Made by a program: the position numbers and the translations under genes
Shown: positions 48,814-57,710 of the stretch, piece after piece
How positions within the stretch are numbered: position 1 is the stretch's first letter
How the letters are laid out: every line of letters starts with the position of its first letter
The notes under the pieces: model-generated
Told to the model about the DNA's origin: nothing
Database searches by the model: none
Seen by the model: the letters and a program-made list of their open reading frames with translations, nothing else
Assembly (NCBI GenBank): GCA_016706545.1
Contig: JADJJK010000006.1
Location: 122,501-186,500 of the forward strand
Source: Myxococcales bacterium
Lineage (GTDB): Bacteria; Myxococcota_A; Polyangia; Haliangiales; Haliangiaceae
Reading direction: 5' to 3'
DNA length: 64,000 nucleotides

Positions 48814-49473
48814 TCAGGACTTCTTGAGGGTCAGGGCGGCCTTGAGCGTCAGCTCCGGAGCGACCGGGGCTTCCTTGGGATCCTTGGAGTCCTTGCCCAC
48901 GCCAAAGTCCAGGCGGCTGAACTTGTGCTCGAGCTGGATCTTGATGCCATCGGCCATGGTCTCGGTGACGTCGAAGGCGATGGCGAACTTCTTCTCCGCG
49001 CCGTGAAACTTCACCGTCGCGTCCGCCGAGAACTTGTTGTCCGCGGTCTTCTTGACGTTGTCGATCTTGACGTTGGCGGTGCTGAACTTGGCGACGTCGA
49101 TGAAGTCAGGGGACTTGAGGTGATCCGTGCGCTTCTGATCGTCGGTGGAGATGCTGCTGAGGTCAAGCTCCAGCTCGGCGGTGCCGCCCTCGACCTTGGC
49201 CGGATCGAAGTCAGCCTTGACCACCTTGAAGGTGGGGATCTTGACCTCGACGGGATCCACCGGCTTGGGCTCGGTGTGGGTCGCAAACACGCTGATCGAG
49301 TCCGCGGCCGGGGCCGGGGTTGGGGCCGGAGCCGGCTCGGGGGCCTTGACCTCGGGCGCCGGGGCCGGCGCGGGCTCGGCCGGGGCCGGCGGGGCCTTGG
49401 CCTCTTCCTTCTTCTTGTTGCATCCAGCAAAGACCAGGGCAGCAGCGACAAACAGGATCGATAGCTTCTTCAT
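48814..49473 (-). CDS. YceI-like lipoprotein
   Basis: A 219-aa exported protein. Signal peptide with lipobox VFAGC, a Lys/Glu/Pro-rich spacer (KAPPAPAEPAPAPAPEV) and a C-terminal YceI-type lipocalin-like domain: FKVVKADFDPAKVEGGTAELELDLSSISTDDQKRTDHL, SPDFIDVAKFSTANVKI, KFHGAEKKFAIAFDV. The family often binds isoprenoids or other amphiphiles. The ATG at 49473 has GGAG upstream; an in-frame ATG at 49488 is less likely. Ends at an intrinsic terminator. It follows another YceI-like gene on the same strand. Confidence 0.88.
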   Translation of the reverse strand: MKKLSILFVAAALVFAGCNKKKEEAKAPPAPAEPAPAPAPEVKAPEPAPAPTPAPAADSISVFATHTEPKPVDPVEVKIPTFKVVKADFDPAKVEGGTAELELDLSSISTDDQKRTDHLKSPDFIDVAKFSTANVKIDNVKKTADNKFSADATVKFHGAEKKFAIAFDVTETMADGIKIQLEHKFSRLDFGVGKDSKDPKEAPVAPELTLKAALTLKKS

Positions 49474-49514
49474 TGGCGTTTTCTCCACGTGGCGTTTGAG
49501 TGACGTTTGGAAAT

Positions 49515-50519
49515 TCAGTCGCGGTGCGCGAGCACCAGCGAAACGGAGACCGGAAACTGGTCAGTGTCGTAGTCGCTCACCTTGAGCGCGGTCCTGGCCA
49601 CTGGCAGCACGAACGAGGCTTGCACCAGGACCACGGCGCGCTCGCCGGTCAGCTCCAGGCGGGCTCGCTGCGCGGCGTCCGCCGCCACCATGGTGCCGGT
49701 GATCTCGACCGCCGTCTTCTTGCCGAGCAGCTCGAGGTCCCCGACCCCGCGAAACGCGACCAGGGCTTTGCCATCTTGTCGAGCCGCCAGCAGGCGGGTG
49801 AGCGAAAAGCTGACCCGGGGATGGGCGTCGACCAGGAGATACTCCTTGCGCGCGTGCTCGGTGCGCAGGTCGATGCCGGTGTCCACGGAGGCCGCGGCGA
49901 CGCTCACCGCCGCGGTCATGGGCAGGGCGAAGTCCGTCGGGGTCGCGGTCCAGGTTCCCTTTGGATCCCCTGCGAAGCGGGCCTCCAGGTCATCGCCGCC
50001 GGCCTTGATCTTGACGGTGACCGCGGTGCCGCGATGCGCGAGGACCTCATACCGTCCCGCCGGCAGCTCCAGCGATCCTTCCATGCCAGCGGTCGGCGCC
50101 GCGGCGGTCGCGCCCACCGGCAGCTCGTCCTTGGCCCCGGCAGGTGGGAGCCCGCTGAGGAACGCGGCCACCGGCACCAGGAGCGGCAGCGGGGAGGCGA
50201 CCCAGGCGAGCGCGCGCAGCAAGGTGGTGCCTCGCTGCGCCTTCACGCGACGACGGATCCACAGGCCCGCGACCACGGTCGCGGCGACCACCGCGGCGAT
50301 GACGGCGAGGCTCTCGAGCCCGAGCCACACCGGATGGGCCTCGGCCTCTCTCCACCCAAAGTCCGGGTCTGGCACATAGAAGCGCTTGGCCAGCGCGGTG
50401 TAGAGGTTGCCTGAGCCCTGCATCACCCAGCGCGTCGCTGCTGCAGTGAGCGCGAGCAGTGGCAGCACCACCGGCGCGAAAGGAGAGCGAAGCACGCACG
50501 CTAGATAGCGCCTTCCCAT
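49515..50519 (-). CDS. Membrane protein with C-terminal YceI-like domain
   Basis: A 334-aa protein with three N-terminal hydrophobic segments (FAPVVLPLLALTAAATRWVM; LESLAVIAAVVAATVVAGLWI; LAWVASPLPLLVPVAAFLSGL) and a large exported domain that reads as YceI-like (FALPMTAAVSVAAASVDTGID; HPRVSFSLTRLLAA; VGDLELLGKKTAVEITGTMVAADAAQRARLE; LVQASFVLPV). Together with the lipoprotein YceI gene directly downstream it forms a pair; the cytochrome b561/YceI combination is a known theme, but I see no haem-binding His pairs in the membrane part. ATG at 50519 chosen as the last start before the first helix. Confidence 0.78.
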   Translation of the reverse strand: MGRRYLACVLRSPFAPVVLPLLALTAAATRWVMQGSGNLYTALAKRFYVPDPDFGWREAEAHPVWLGLESLAVIAAVVAATVVAGLWIRRRVKAQRGTTLLRALAWVASPLPLLVPVAAFLSGLPPAGAKDELPVGATAAAPTAGMEGSLELPAGRYEVLAHRGTAVTVKIKAGGDDLEARFAGDPKGTWTATPTDFALPMTAAVSVAAASVDTGIDLRTEHARKEYLLVDAHPRVSFSLTRLLAARQDGKALVAFRGVGDLELLGKKTAVEITGTMVAADAAQRARLELTGERAVVLVQASFVLPVARTALKVSDYDTDQFPVSVSLVLAHRD

Positions 50520-50969
50520 CAGGCTCGCCACTGGATGCGTACCCACGTCGGTGAAACAATGTGTTGGTGATGTTGTCGGAGGCTGATTACATCTCGAAGA
50601 CGAGGCACGACAAGAGCGGCGCGTGTTCGCGGTCGCTGCGGATGGATCGCTATCCAGGCCGCCGCTCGAGGCTCGCTGGTAGCAGGCCATACCAATCGAC
50701 CTGCGCGAGAACGGCCGCCGTGCGTCGGCGTCCGTCGCCGGACGCGGCGCGCTGTGTCGCCTCGCCGCGTCGCCTCGTGGCTTCATCTCGCCTCGCGGCT
50801 TCATCTCGCCTCGGCGCCTCGCGGCTTCGCGGCCTCGCCGCCTCGCGGCTTCATCTCGCCTCGCGGCCTCGCGGCGTCCACCGCAGGTGCTGCTCGGGTG
50901 CGGTAGCCAGGAGTTTCCGCATCTGGTTGATGCAATCGCGCGAACGCTATGGTCCACTGCGCCGGTCTA
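50520..50969. other. Intergenic region with CTCGCGGCTTCAT repeats
   Basis: About 450 bases between divergent genes. From 50755 to 50880 variants of CCTCGCGGCTTCATCTCG and GCCTCGCGGC recur at least six times, a degenerate tandem array. Nearer each end I see no clear promoter or hairpin. All open frames here, on both strands, are compositional. Confidence 0.5.
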
Positions 50970-52232
50970 ATGAAGCCGCGTTCTCCGCTGTTGCCGATCT
51001 TCCTGATCGTGCTGATCGATGTGTTTGGCTTCACGATGGTGATGCCCTTGCTCGGGTTCTACGCCGAGCGCTTCGGGGCCTCGCCGCTCACCGCGACCTT
51101 GATCGTCTCGTCGTACGCCGTGTGCTCGCTGATCTCGAGCCCGATCCTCGGGCGGCTCTCGGACCGCTACGGGCGGCGACCGCTCTTGCTGGTCAGCCAG
51201 GTGGGCACGTGCATCGGCTTCCTCGTGCTGGGGTTTGCTGATTCGCTGTGGATGGTGTTTCTGGGGCGCGTGCTCGACGGCGTGACCGCTGGCAACCTGA
51301 CGCTGGCGCAGGCCTACGTTTCGGACCACTCGGCGCCCGAGAAGCGGACCAAGGCGTTTGGCATCATCGGCATCGCGTTTGGCATCGGCTTTCTGTTCGG
51401 CCCGTTCGTGTCCGGCGAGCTGGCAAACTTTGGGCATCACGTGCCCTTCATGGTCGCGGCCGGGATGTCCGCGACCTCGGTGCTGTGTACCTATGTCTTC
51501 CTCGATCGGCGAGTTCCGCCGCAGGCCTCGGGCGGGCACGCCGCCTTGCCGGCTGGACGGCGGCCGGGAGCCTTCGATATTCGCACCTACGTCGAGTACT
51601 TCCGCCGGCCGCAGCTTGGCGGCGTGCTGGTGCAGTTCTTCCTCTTCTCCTTTGCGTTTAGCTGCTTCACCAGCAACTTTGCGTTGTTCGCCGAGCGTCG
51701 CTTCGTCACCGAGGCCGGCAAGCCATGGGGACCCGAAGAGGTCGGGCGGCTGTTTGCGTACTCCGGCCTGCTTGGGATCGTGCTGCAGGGTGGGATCCTC
51801 GGGCGGCTGGTGAAGCGGTACGGTGAGCGCAAGCTCATCGTCGCGGCGTTCGTGGCGGCGGTGGCCGGATACGCGACCCTCGGGGTGGCCTCCAAGCTGG
51901 AGATGTTGCTCGTCGCCGCGACGATCCTGTCCTTCGGCAATGGCGTGCTCCGGCCGGCGATCACCGCGCGCATCACCCAGGTCGTGGGGCGCGACGAGCA
52001 AGGCACCGCGATCGGCATCTCGCAGTCGCTGGGGTCCATCGCGCTCATCTTGGCGCCGCCCACCGGCGGGTTCCTCATCCGCGAGCACCACCTGTTTGCC
52101 TGGGCCATGGTGGCCTCCGGGGTCAGCGCGCTGGGCCTGTTGTGGTCGCTCAAGCAGCGCTCCGCGCAACGGGCGCACGAAGCGGCGGCGGCGGCGGCGG
52201 TCGTGGCTGACTCCGCTGAGCCTGCTCCGTGA
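50970..52232 (+). CDS. Major facilitator superfamily transporter (DHA1/TetA-like)
   Basis: A 420-aa antiporter with about 12 membrane helices. Motif A in loop 2-3 reads GRLSDRYGRRP and the antiporter motif C region LFGPFVSG is present. It begins MKPRSPLLPIFLIVLIDVFGF, typical of the TetA-like DHA1 drug:H+ antiporter branch; substrate unknown. The ATG at 50970 gives a standard N-terminus; upstream coding is not supported. Its stop overlaps the GTG of the next transporter gene (GTGA). Confidence 0.93.
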   Translation: MKPRSPLLPIFLIVLIDVFGFTMVMPLLGFYAERFGASPLTATLIVSSYAVCSLISSPILGRLSDRYGRRPLLLVSQVGTCIGFLVLGFADSLWMVFLGRVLDGVTAGNLTLAQAYVSDHSAPEKRTKAFGIIGIAFGIGFLFGPFVSGELANFGHHVPFMVAAGMSATSVLCTYVFLDRRVPPQASGGHAALPAGRRPGAFDIRTYVEYFRRPQLGGVLVQFFLFSFAFSCFTSNFALFAERRFVTEAGKPWGPEEVGRLFAYSGLLGIVLQGGILGRLVKRYGERKLIVAAFVAAVAGYATLGVASKLEMLLVAATILSFGNGVLRPAITARITQVVGRDEQGTAIGISQSLGSIALILAPPTGGFLIREHHLFAWAMVASGVSALGLLWSLKQRSAQRAHEAAAAAAVVADSAEPAP

Positions 52233-53128
52233 CCCAGGGAGCGCCCGCGCTCTCTCGGCTCACGGTTCACCTGCTGCTGATCGCGGCGCAGCTCTGCTTT
52301 GCCTCGCTGGCGGTGGTCGGGCGCATGGCGGTCGTGGCGCACGTGCCGCCTGCGGGCATCGTCCTGGTGCGGATGGTCGGGGGGGCGCTGGTGTTCGCGC
52401 TGATCGCGCGGGCGCGCGGCGTGCTGCGCATCGAGCGTCGAGATCTGCGGCTGTTCATCCTGTGTGCGGTGCTGGGCGTGGTGCTCAACCAGGAGCTGTT
52501 CATCCATGGCCTCGCGCGCACCGCCGCGACCAACGCGGTGGTGCTGGGCTCCACCATCCCGGTGTTCACCGCGCTGTTCTCCATCGCGCTCGGGTACGAG
52601 CCGTGGTCGCGGTGGCGCGTCGCCGGCATCGCGGTGGCGTTCATCGGGTGCCTGGTGCTGGTGGGCCCAGACGAGCTCTCGCTCTCGTCTTCTCATCTGG
52701 TGGGGAGCTTGATGGTGCTGGCCAACGCCGCGAGCTACGGCCTGTACCTGGCGCTCGCGCGCAAGATCGCCGGGCGCTACGATCCGTGGGCCATCGTCGC
52801 GGTGCTGTTTCTCATCGGCGTGCCCCTGGTGACTCCGCTGGGGGTCGTGGCGTGGAGCACGGCGCCGCCGCTGACCGGCACCACCTTGGCGTTTCTGGGG
52901 TTCCTGGTGGCGGTGCCCACGGTGGCGGCGTACTCGCTGGTCCAGATTGGCCTTCGCCACGCCGAGTCGTCGCTGGTCGCGTCCTATATCTACTTGCAGC
53001 CGGTGTTCACCACCATCGGCGCGACGCTGCTGCTCGACGAGCCGCCGGGTGGGCAGACGTTGGTGGCGGCGAGCATCGTGCTCTCCGGCGTCTGGATCTC
53101 GGCGCAGGCCAAGGCCGCGGTGGGGTGA
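52229..53128 (+). CDS. EamA-type (DMT superfamily) transporter
   Basis: A 299-aa integral membrane protein with about 10 helices and two EamA repeats (AQLCFASLAVVGRMAV ... LGVVLNQELFIHGLARTAATNAVVLGSTIPVFTALFSIALG; second repeat ANAASYGLYLALARKI ... SLVASYIYLQPVFTTIGATLLLDE). Family members export metabolites or amino acids. The GTG start overlaps the MFS stop by four bases, implying coupled translation and joint expression of two exporters. Confidence 0.92.
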   Translation: MTQGAPALSRLTVHLLLIAAQLCFASLAVVGRMAVVAHVPPAGIVLVRMVGGALVFALIARARGVLRIERRDLRLFILCAVLGVVLNQELFIHGLARTAATNAVVLGSTIPVFTALFSIALGYEPWSRWRVAGIAVAFIGCLVLVGPDELSLSSSHLVGSLMVLANAASYGLYLALARKIAGRYDPWAIVAVLFLIGVPLVTPLGVVAWSTAPPLTGTTLAFLGFLVAVPTVAAYSLVQIGLRHAESSLVASYIYLQPVFTTIGATLLLDEPPGGQTLVAASIVLSGVWISAQAKAAVG

Positions 53129-53153
53129 CGGCTGGCGTGGGCGAGCTCGGGAG

Positions 53154-53996
53154 TCAGTCGGGCAGCCCAACCCAGGCGGCGGAGCGTTGCCACAGCTCGA
53201 GCGCCAGCGCGGCATCCTCCGCCAGCTTGTTGGGGGGCCGCGGCTGACAGTTCCAGTCCAGGTAGGTGCCGCTTATCTGCGTGAGCTCGGGCAGGGTGGC
53301 GGCGGCGAGCATGGAGTTCGCGCCTTGCTCCGGGCGGGTCATGAAGCGCTTGATGATCCAGCGCAGCGGCGCCGGCACCTCGCGCCAGACCTCGGTGGCG
53401 ACCACGCCTGGATGCACGGCGAACGCGGTGACGTGGGTCGTGGCCAGGCGGCGCGCCAGCTCCTTGGTGAAGAGCACGTTGCACAGCTTGGACACCGAGT
53501 ACTCGGGGAGTCCGGTGCGGGCCTTGGTGGGGCGGGTCAGCTCGTCCCAGGGGATCTGCTTGGCGCCGTAGTGCGCCTCGCTGGAGACGTTGACGATGCG
53601 CGCCGGCGCGTGGCGCTCGAGGTGCGGCAACAGCAAGCGAGTCAGCAGGTAGTGTCCCAGGTGGTTGGTGCCAAACGCGAGCTCGAAGCCGTCCTTGGTG
53701 AGGCCGCGCGCGCCGGCGAGCCCCGCGTTGTTGATGAGGCCAGCGAGCGGCGTGCCTTCGTCGATGACCTGCGCGGCGCAGGCCCGCACGGAGGACAGGT
53801 CCGCCAGATCGAGCGCAAGGTAGCTGGCCTTGCCGCCGCGCGCGCCGATCTCCTCGAGCACGGCCGCGGTCTTGTCCCGCGAGCGGCACGCCAGCATCAC
53901 GTGCGCGCCCCGCGCGGCCAGCGCCAGCGCGCTGATGCGTCCAATTCCGGAGCTGGCACCGGTGATGAGGAAGGTCTTGGACTCCAGGTCTTTCAT
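53154..53996 (-). CDS. Short-chain dehydrogenase/reductase (retinol-dehydrogenase-like)
   Basis: A 280-aa SDR converging on the EamA gene. TGASSGIG (residues 12-19), NNAG at about 89, VSSEAHYGAKQIPW and the catalytic YSVSKL are present. The ACRSRDK sequence after the second strand implies NADP(H). The longer insert between catalytic Ser and Tyr is as in the retinol dehydrogenase 11-14/WW-domain oxidoreductase-like group. Substrate not predictable. Confidence 0.91.
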   Translation of the reverse strand: MKDLESKTFLITGASSGIGRISALALAARGAHVMLACRSRDKTAAVLEEIGARGGKASYLALDLADLSSVRACAAQVIDEGTPLAGLINNAGLAGARGLTKDGFELAFGTNHLGHYLLTRLLLPHLERHAPARIVNVSSEAHYGAKQIPWDELTRPTKARTGLPEYSVSKLCNVLFTKELARRLATTHVTAFAVHPGVVATEVWREVPAPLRWIIKRFMTRPEQGANSMLAAATLPELTQISGTYLDWNCQPRPPNKLAEDAALALELWQRSAAWVGLPD

Positions 53997-54322
53997 CGCG
54001 AGCGAAAGCTACGTGGGATAGCGGGCCTCGTCATGGGAATTGTAAGGTCACGCTGACAATACCTGGCGATTGGCACGTGATCGAACCTACCAATGCAAAG
54101 ACCCACAACGCAGGACATGCGACGGCTTGTGCGCAGGTTGCATCGTCGGGCCGCGCCCGCACGGCGAGAGAGCGCCTGACAGCGCTTTTTTTCAATGGAT
54201 TCTGGAAGTCTCACGCGGGATTCAGTACGAAGCAGGCCGCCCCTGCCACTGGCTCGCAGGGGCAGCGTGACGAGCCCGCGATGCGCGCGGGGCGAACAAC
54301 GGCAATCTCGGAGGAAGCAACG
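53997..54322. other. Intergenic region with attenuator-like hairpin
   Basis: About 325 bases between divergent genes. AGCGC-CTGACA-GCGCT (54171-54186) followed by seven T residues (54186-54192) looks like a weak intrinsic terminator reading toward the globin gene. No gene precedes it on that strand nearby, so it may be a leader attenuator or the end of a small unannotated RNA. GGAGGA at 54310-54315 is the ribosome-binding site of the globin gene. Confidence 0.4.
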
Positions 54323-54781
54323 ATGCATATTCGGACGATGTTTGTGGCCGCGCTGGCGGCGATCACTCTGGCCACTGCGTGTGGTGGTGGCAGCAAGAAG
54401 GAAGACACCACCGCGGTCGCCGCCGAGAAGTCGCTCTTTGAGCGCCTTGGCGGCCTGGACGCGATCACCCTGGTGGTCGGTGCGTTCGTTGACAACGTGG
54501 CGGCCGACGCCCGCATCAACAAGTTCTTCGCCAACACCGACGCCGTGCATCTCAAGCAGATGCTGGTGGAGCAGGTGTGCCAGGCCACCGGCGGCCCGTG
54601 CAAGTACTCCGGCAAGGAGATGAAGGCGGTTCACACCGGCATGGGCATCACCGAGGCTGATTTCAACGCCACGGTCGAGGACCTGGTCAAGGCGCTCGAC
54701 GACGCCAAGGTGCAGCAGAAGGAGAAGGACGAGCTGCTCGGTGCGCTGGCTGCGATGAAGCCGGACATCGTTGGGCTGTAG
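54323..54781 (+). CDS. Lipid-anchored group I truncated haemoglobin
   Basis: A 152-aa exported globin. The signal peptide ends in lipobox LATACGGG. The globin fold follows: SLFERLGGLDAITLVVGAFVDNVAADARINKFF, LVEQVCQATGGPCKYSGKEMKAVHTGMGI, DFNATVEDLVKAL. The proximal His (F8) is in KAVHTGMGI. The usual distal Tyr at B10 appears replaced (AFVDNV), so ligand chemistry may differ from classic N-type globins. Truncated globins normally sit in the cytoplasm; a lipoprotein form implies a periplasmic or surface haem/ligand role. GGAGGA precedes the ATG by eight bases. Confidence 0.9.
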   Translation: MHIRTMFVAALAAITLATACGGGSKKEDTTAVAAEKSLFERLGGLDAITLVVGAFVDNVAADARINKFFANTDAVHLKQMLVEQVCQATGGPCKYSGKEMKAVHTGMGITEADFNATVEDLVKALDDAKVQQKEKDELLGALAAMKPDIVGL

Positions 54782-54861
54782 ACCAACCCGCGCGCGATCA
54801 TTGCGCGCCGCAAACGGCGGATCCACCTTGCAGCGCTGCAGGTAGATCACGAGCCGCTCAT

Positions 54862-54892
54862 GAGCCGTCCGGGGATTTCCTCGCGACGGCTC
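54862..54892 (+). other. Inverted repeat after the globin gene
   Basis: GAGCCGTC (54862-54869) pairs with GACGGCTC (54885-54892), an 8-bp stem with a 15-base loop, 80 bases after the globin stop. No U-run follows. It could be a Rho-type end or stabilise the 3' end of the transcript. The region 54893-54947 shows nothing else. Confidence 0.35.
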
Positions 54893-54947
54893 TCTGCGTT
54901 GCGGGATGGGACTTCTCGGCGCAGGGCCCGTCCATTCGGTTTCGTCG

Positions 54948-54977
54948 TTGACTCGCCTGGTCAGGTCACGGTACGTC
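54948..54977 (+). promoter_or_regulatory. Candidate promoter upstream of the cobalamin riboswitch
   Basis: TTGACT at 54948-54953 matches the -35 box at five of six positions. The -10 opposite it is weak (TACGTC, 18 bases on). If correct, transcription would start near 54984, about 43 bases before the first riboswitch stem. Confidence 0.33.
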
Positions 54978-55026
54978 CTACATGAGGAGCTAGTAACCAA
55001 CCGCAGACCTTTTTTCAGACGCAAAA

Positions 55027-55177
55027 CCCGCTGAGCGTTGGGAAGTCGGTGCAAGACCGGCACAGCCCCCGCTACTGTTACCGGGAACGAACGCGGCACG
55101 GCAGATGCCAGCCACTGGGAAACTGGGAAGGCGCCGCTAGTAGGTCGATCCGGAAGTCAGGACACCCGTTCAGCGGG
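55027..55177 (+). promoter_or_regulatory. Cobalamin (B12) riboswitch
   Basis: The leader has the conserved order of the cobalamin aptamer: GGGAAGTCGGTGCAAGACCGG (about 55040-55060), ACAGCCCCCGCTACTGTTACC, GCCACTGGGAAACTGGGAAGG, and finally the B12-box-like CCGGAAGTCAGGACACC (55150-55166). An 8-bp closing helix, CCCGCTGA (55027-55034) with TCAGCGGG (55170-55177), fixes the ends. Ligand: adenosylcobalamin class. It lies about 65 bases before the TonB-dependent receptor gene, so B12 should repress that gene. The expression platform is not obvious; sequestration of the weak GGGGTGA ribosome-binding site is likely. Confidence 0.9.
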
Positions 55178-55243
55178 ATCTCGGGGTGAAGATGTCGCGT
55201 CACGATCGCGCCTGATCACCTCGCGTCACGTGGGGTGACTCTG

Positions 55244-57601
55244 ATGCCTGTGATGCCTGTTTCGACGTGCGATCCTCCTGTAGCTAGATCTCTGTTGGCC
55301 CCGTGGGGGGCGTTCTGCATCGGCGTGCTCATGTCCAGCGGCGCCGCCGCGGCACCTGCGCCGAGCACTGCTGCGCCGCCTGCGCCTGCGCCTGCGCCGA
55401 GCACTGCTGCGCCGCCTGCGCCGAGCACTGCGGCATCTACGCCGAGCGCTGCTGTTGCGCCGAGCGCTGCTGTTGCGCCGAGCGCTGCTGTTGCGCCGAG
55501 CACAGCTGCGCCAGCGCCGAGCGCTGCTTCCGGGCCAGGGGCCCCGGTGCCGATCGTCTCGTCCTTCGTCGCGGACACGGCGCCCGCTGCCATCGGCAGC
55601 GAGACCATCGTCATCATCGAGGGGCGGCCAGCGAACGCTGACGAGGATGAGGCGGCGCCGCACCGAAGGCGCGCGCTTGGTGACGCGCCGTTTGTCACCA
55701 TCCTCGATACCGCCGACCGCCGCGGGCGCGCGCTGTCCGTGGCCGAGGCCATCTCCACCACGGTGGGCGCGCAGGTGCGCACCTCCGGAGGGGTGGGCGG
55801 CTCCGCGCACCTGTCCATGCGTGGCGCCGCGCCCGGGCACACCGGCGTGCTCTTTGATGGCGTTCCGCTGTCGCGCCTCACCTCGGTCTCCGTCGATCTG
55901 GGGCGGTTCCAGCTCGACGAGCTGCAGGCCGTGGAGATCTATCGCGGCAATGTCCCAGCGGAGCTCGGTGGGGCAGGGGTCGGTGGCGCCGTCAACCTGG
56001 TCACGCGCCTGGGCCCCGGCCGGGATGGGGAGCGCGTCTGGATCTCGGCGGGGCTTGGCTCCTACGGCGTGAGGCGGCTCGGCGCGCGGGTGGGAGAACA
56101 CCTCGGCCGCCATGACGTGGCGGCCAGCGTCGGGTACCTGACCTCCGCCGGAGACTATCGCGTGTTCTCCGACGCCGGCACGCCCCTCAACGCCACCGAC
56201 GATTCGTGGAGCGCGCGGCGCAACAACGCCTCGACCCAGCTCGATGGCAGCGTGCGAGTGGGGCGGCTTGACCGCGACCGTGGCACTGGCACCGTGCTGG
56301 GGGTGCGCGGCACCTGGCGCCGCGCCGGCCTGCCGGGGTTGGTGGCTGCACCGGCGCTCCATGCCTCGCTGTCGACCGGCATGGTGCTGGGCGATCTCGA
56401 TGACCAGCGCTGGCTTGGCGCCTGGAACGCGCACCATCGCGCGTACCTGCTAGGCGAATGGCAGCGCTTCGTTGATCGCGACAACGAGATCGGGCTAGCC
56501 GCGCAAGACCGCGACTACCTCACCATCGGCGGCGGAGGCTCGACGCTGTGGCGACGGTCGGTCGGTCGCCACCTGGTGCAGCTTGGGCTGGAGGGGCGCG
56601 TCGAGCGCTTTCGCGACCGCGACCGCTGGATGGACGGCGCGACCTTGCGCGGCGCGCGGCAAGCGGTCAGCGTCAGCGTCGGCGAGGAGCTGGCGGTCGC
56701 GGAGTGGCTCTTGACCGCCGCGCTGCGGCTCGACGCGGTGCGCACCGATCCTGCGTTGCCCTCGGCGGTGGCGACGCCGCCGATGGCGGCGCGCACGGAG
56801 TTCTTGCCGAGCCCTCGCCTCACCGCGCGGGTCCTCGCGCGCGACGACCTGGCGGTCAAGGCCAGCGCTGGCTTCTACGCGCGGCAGCCCACCCTGGTGG
56901 AGCTGTTTGGGGATCGCGGCTTCATCGTCGGCTCGCCGGAGCTGCGCTCCGAGACCGGGCCGAGCCTCGAGCTTGGGATGGTGTGGGCGCCGGCGCAGGC
57001 GCGCGGCGCGCTAGATCAGATCCTCGTCGAGACCGCCGGGTTCTACAACCGCGCGAGCGACGCCATCGTGTTCGTCAACACCGGCTTCGTGGCGCGGCCG
57101 GTCAATGTTGGCGCGGCCGAGAACCTGGGGCTCGAGCTCGCGTCGCGCGCGCGCTTTTGGCGCGCGGTGCAGCTCTCCATCAGCTACACGCTGCAGCGCA
57201 GCCTGCAGCGCGATCCAGAGCGCAGCTACGACGGCAAAGATCTGCCGCGGCACCCGCGGCACGCGCTGGCGGCGCGGCTCGAGGCGAGCCAGCGGCTCTT
57301 CGCGCGCGAGCTGCGCGGTCACGCCGAGCTGTCGTGGGCCTCGCAGAGCTACCTCGATCGCGCCAACCTGCAGCGGGTCCCCGCCCGGCAGCTCCTGGCG
57401 GCCGGGCTGTCCGCGGACGTGGCCTATCACCTGGCGCTGACCCTGGAGGTCCGAAACCTGCTCGATCACCAGGTCGAGCAACAGGCGCTCGAACCGGCGC
57501 CAAGCCCAGGGTTCACCTCCACCCCTGTAGCGGTCGCGGATATCGCCGGCCTGCCGCTGCCCGGCCGCAGCTTCTTTCTCTCGCTCGAGTGGTCGCGCTA
57601 G
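55244..57601 (+). CDS. btuB: TonB-dependent outer-membrane receptor, cobalamin transporter (BtuB-like)
   Basis: A 785-aa receptor. Signal peptide (APWGAFCIGVLMSSGAAAA) then an Ala/Pro/Ser linker with an 18-bp repeat (55448-55501). A short TonB-contact region (SETIVIIEGRPAN) leads into the plug: SVAEAISTTVGAQVRTSGG, GSAHLSMRGAAPGHTGVLFDGVPL, LQAVEIYRGNVPAELGGAGVGGAVNLVTR. A 22-strand barrel follows and ends in a normal aromatic C-terminus (RSFFLSLEWSR). Gene symbol assigned for function implied by the riboswitch; sequence alone says only TonB-dependent receptor. ATG 55244 preferred; GTG 55235 is an option. No btuF/C/D transporter follows. Confidence 0.87.
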   Translation: MPVMPVSTCDPPVARSLLAPWGAFCIGVLMSSGAAAAPAPSTAAPPAPAPAPSTAAPPAPSTAASTPSAAVAPSAAVAPSAAVAPSTAAPAPSAASGPGAPVPIVSSFVADTAPAAIGSETIVIIEGRPANADEDEAAPHRRRALGDAPFVTILDTADRRGRALSVAEAISTTVGAQVRTSGGVGGSAHLSMRGAAPGHTGVLFDGVPLSRLTSVSVDLGRFQLDELQAVEIYRGNVPAELGGAGVGGAVNLVTRLGPGRDGERVWISAGLGSYGVRRLGARVGEHLGRHDVAASVGYLTSAGDYRVFSDAGTPLNATDDSWSARRNNASTQLDGSVRVGRLDRDRGTGTVLGVRGTWRRAGLPGLVAAPALHASLSTGMVLGDLDDQRWLGAWNAHHRAYLLGEWQRFVDRDNEIGLAAQDRDYLTIGGGGSTLWRRSVGRHLVQLGLEGRVERFRDRDRWMDGATLRGARQAVSVSVGEELAVAEWLLTAALRLDAVRTDPALPSAVATPPMAARTEFLPSPRLTARVLARDDLAVKASAGFYARQPTLVELFGDRGFIVGSPELRSETGPSLELGMVWAPAQARGALDQILVETAGFYNRASDAIVFVNTGFVARPVNVGAAENLGLELASRARFWRAVQLSISYTLQRSLQRDPERSYDGKDLPRHPRHALAARLEASQRLFARELRGHAELSWASQSYLDRANLQRVPARQLLAAGLSADVAYHLALTLEVRNLLDHQVEQQALEPAPSPGFTSTPVAVADIAGLPLPGRSFFLSLEWSR
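55448..55501 (+). repeat. 18-bp tandem repeat in the receptor N-terminal linker
   Basis: Three perfect or near-perfect copies of GCTGCTGTTGCGCCGAGC encode an AAVAPS repeat within the Pro/Ala linker between signal peptide and plug. Confidence 0.85.
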
Positions 57602-57710
57602 CGGGTTGACGCCGACGTCGGATCCCCGCCGCGTGGCGCGGGATCCGGATCGGCCTCAGCTCGCCAGGGATCCTCGCGGCTACTGGCTTCATTTCATCAA
57701 GGAGCGTTTC

